Origin: Aliivibrio_A kagoshimensis
Lineage (GTDB): Bacteria; Pseudomonadota; Gammaproteobacteria; Enterobacterales; Vibrionaceae
DNA length: 64,000 nt
Assembly (NCBI RefSeq): GCF_050337105.1
Contig: NZ_JAKJSQ010000003.1
Coordinates: 120,482-184,481, forward strand
Reading direction: 5' to 3'
In this document: piece by piece, positions 63,982-64,000 of the stretch
How positions within the stretch are numbered: position 1 is the stretch's first letter
Layout of the letters: every line of letters begins with the position of its first letter
Translations under genes and position numbers: made by a program
The notes under the pieces: generated by a model
Seen by the model: the letters and a program-made list of their open reading frames with translations, nothing else
Databases searched by the model: none
Told to the model about the DNA's origin: nothing

Positions 63982-64000
63982 ATTGTTTTTAATTTATTGC

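Noticed and set aside
1..64000. Search for defence islands, CRISPR, toxin-antitoxin, prophage, transposase and integron features
   Set aside because: No tandem spaced repeats, transposase or integrase motifs, terminal repeats or toxin-antitoxin pairs were visible.

Overview
The window looks like a piece of the main chromosome of a Vibrionaceae bacterium, most likely a Vibrio. The evidence is the Vibrio-type gene set and gene order: DUF2960 and DUF3069 proteins, csiV beside mfd and a PilZ-like gene, hut haem-uptake genes, comEC-msbA-lpxK-ycaR-kdsB, and cmoM-mukF-mukE-mukB. Base composition is moderate to slightly AT-rich throughout, and I see no obvious compositional break. I found no tRNA, rRNA, CRISPR array, insertion sequence, prophage or integron. 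Most of the window is core genome, with a few accessory modules.

Layout. Positions 1-5000 hold the tail of an OmpA-type gene, creA, small or unknown genes, a HAD phosphatase, ltaE and a LysR regulator. Next come ravA-viaA (5.0-8.1 kb), two Vibrio-specific small proteins, and a leftward operon of a PilZ-like gene, mfd and csiV (9.1-14.0 kb). lolCDE (14.1-17.3 kb) is followed by an ABC exporter of unknown substrate. A complete haem-acquisition locus runs from 19.1 to 29.0 kb: the receptor hutA, then hutZ-hutX-hutW leftward, then tonB-exbB-exbD-hutB-hutC-hutD rightward, with strong Fur-type operators at both promoters.

From 29 to 36.5 kb lie a DUF2062 membrane protein, comEC, and the lipid A/LPS block msbA-lpxK-ycaR-kdsB, with elyC opposite. 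cmoM and mukFEB (36.6-44.0 kb) give tRNA wobble modification and chromosome condensation. torE-torC-torA (44.2-48.1 kb) is an anaerobic TMAO respiration operon.

The right end (48-64 kb) is richer in signalling and catabolism. It holds a CHASE-GGDEF diguanylate cyclase, an isolated hpd (tyrosine catabolism) with a possible TyrR box, a DEAD-box helicase, an H-NOX/hybrid kinase pair, and a VOC enzyme divergent from a MarR regulator across a perfect palindrome. After these come a secreted unknown, a GNAT enzyme, a BMP-type periplasmic binding protein coupled to a second diguanylate cyclase, selO, and the leftward pxpA-pxpB-pxpC 5-oxoprolinase operon.

No clearly new defence or mobile system is visible. 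The least explained points are the binding-protein/diguanylate-cyclase pair, the small secreted protein with two CxY...CP repeats after hutA, a Fur-like site between the PilZ-like gene and lolC, a hairpin with two alternative pairings near 8.4 kb, and the overlapped or abutting gene boundaries. Gene functions are assigned from recognised motifs and gene order, without database searches.
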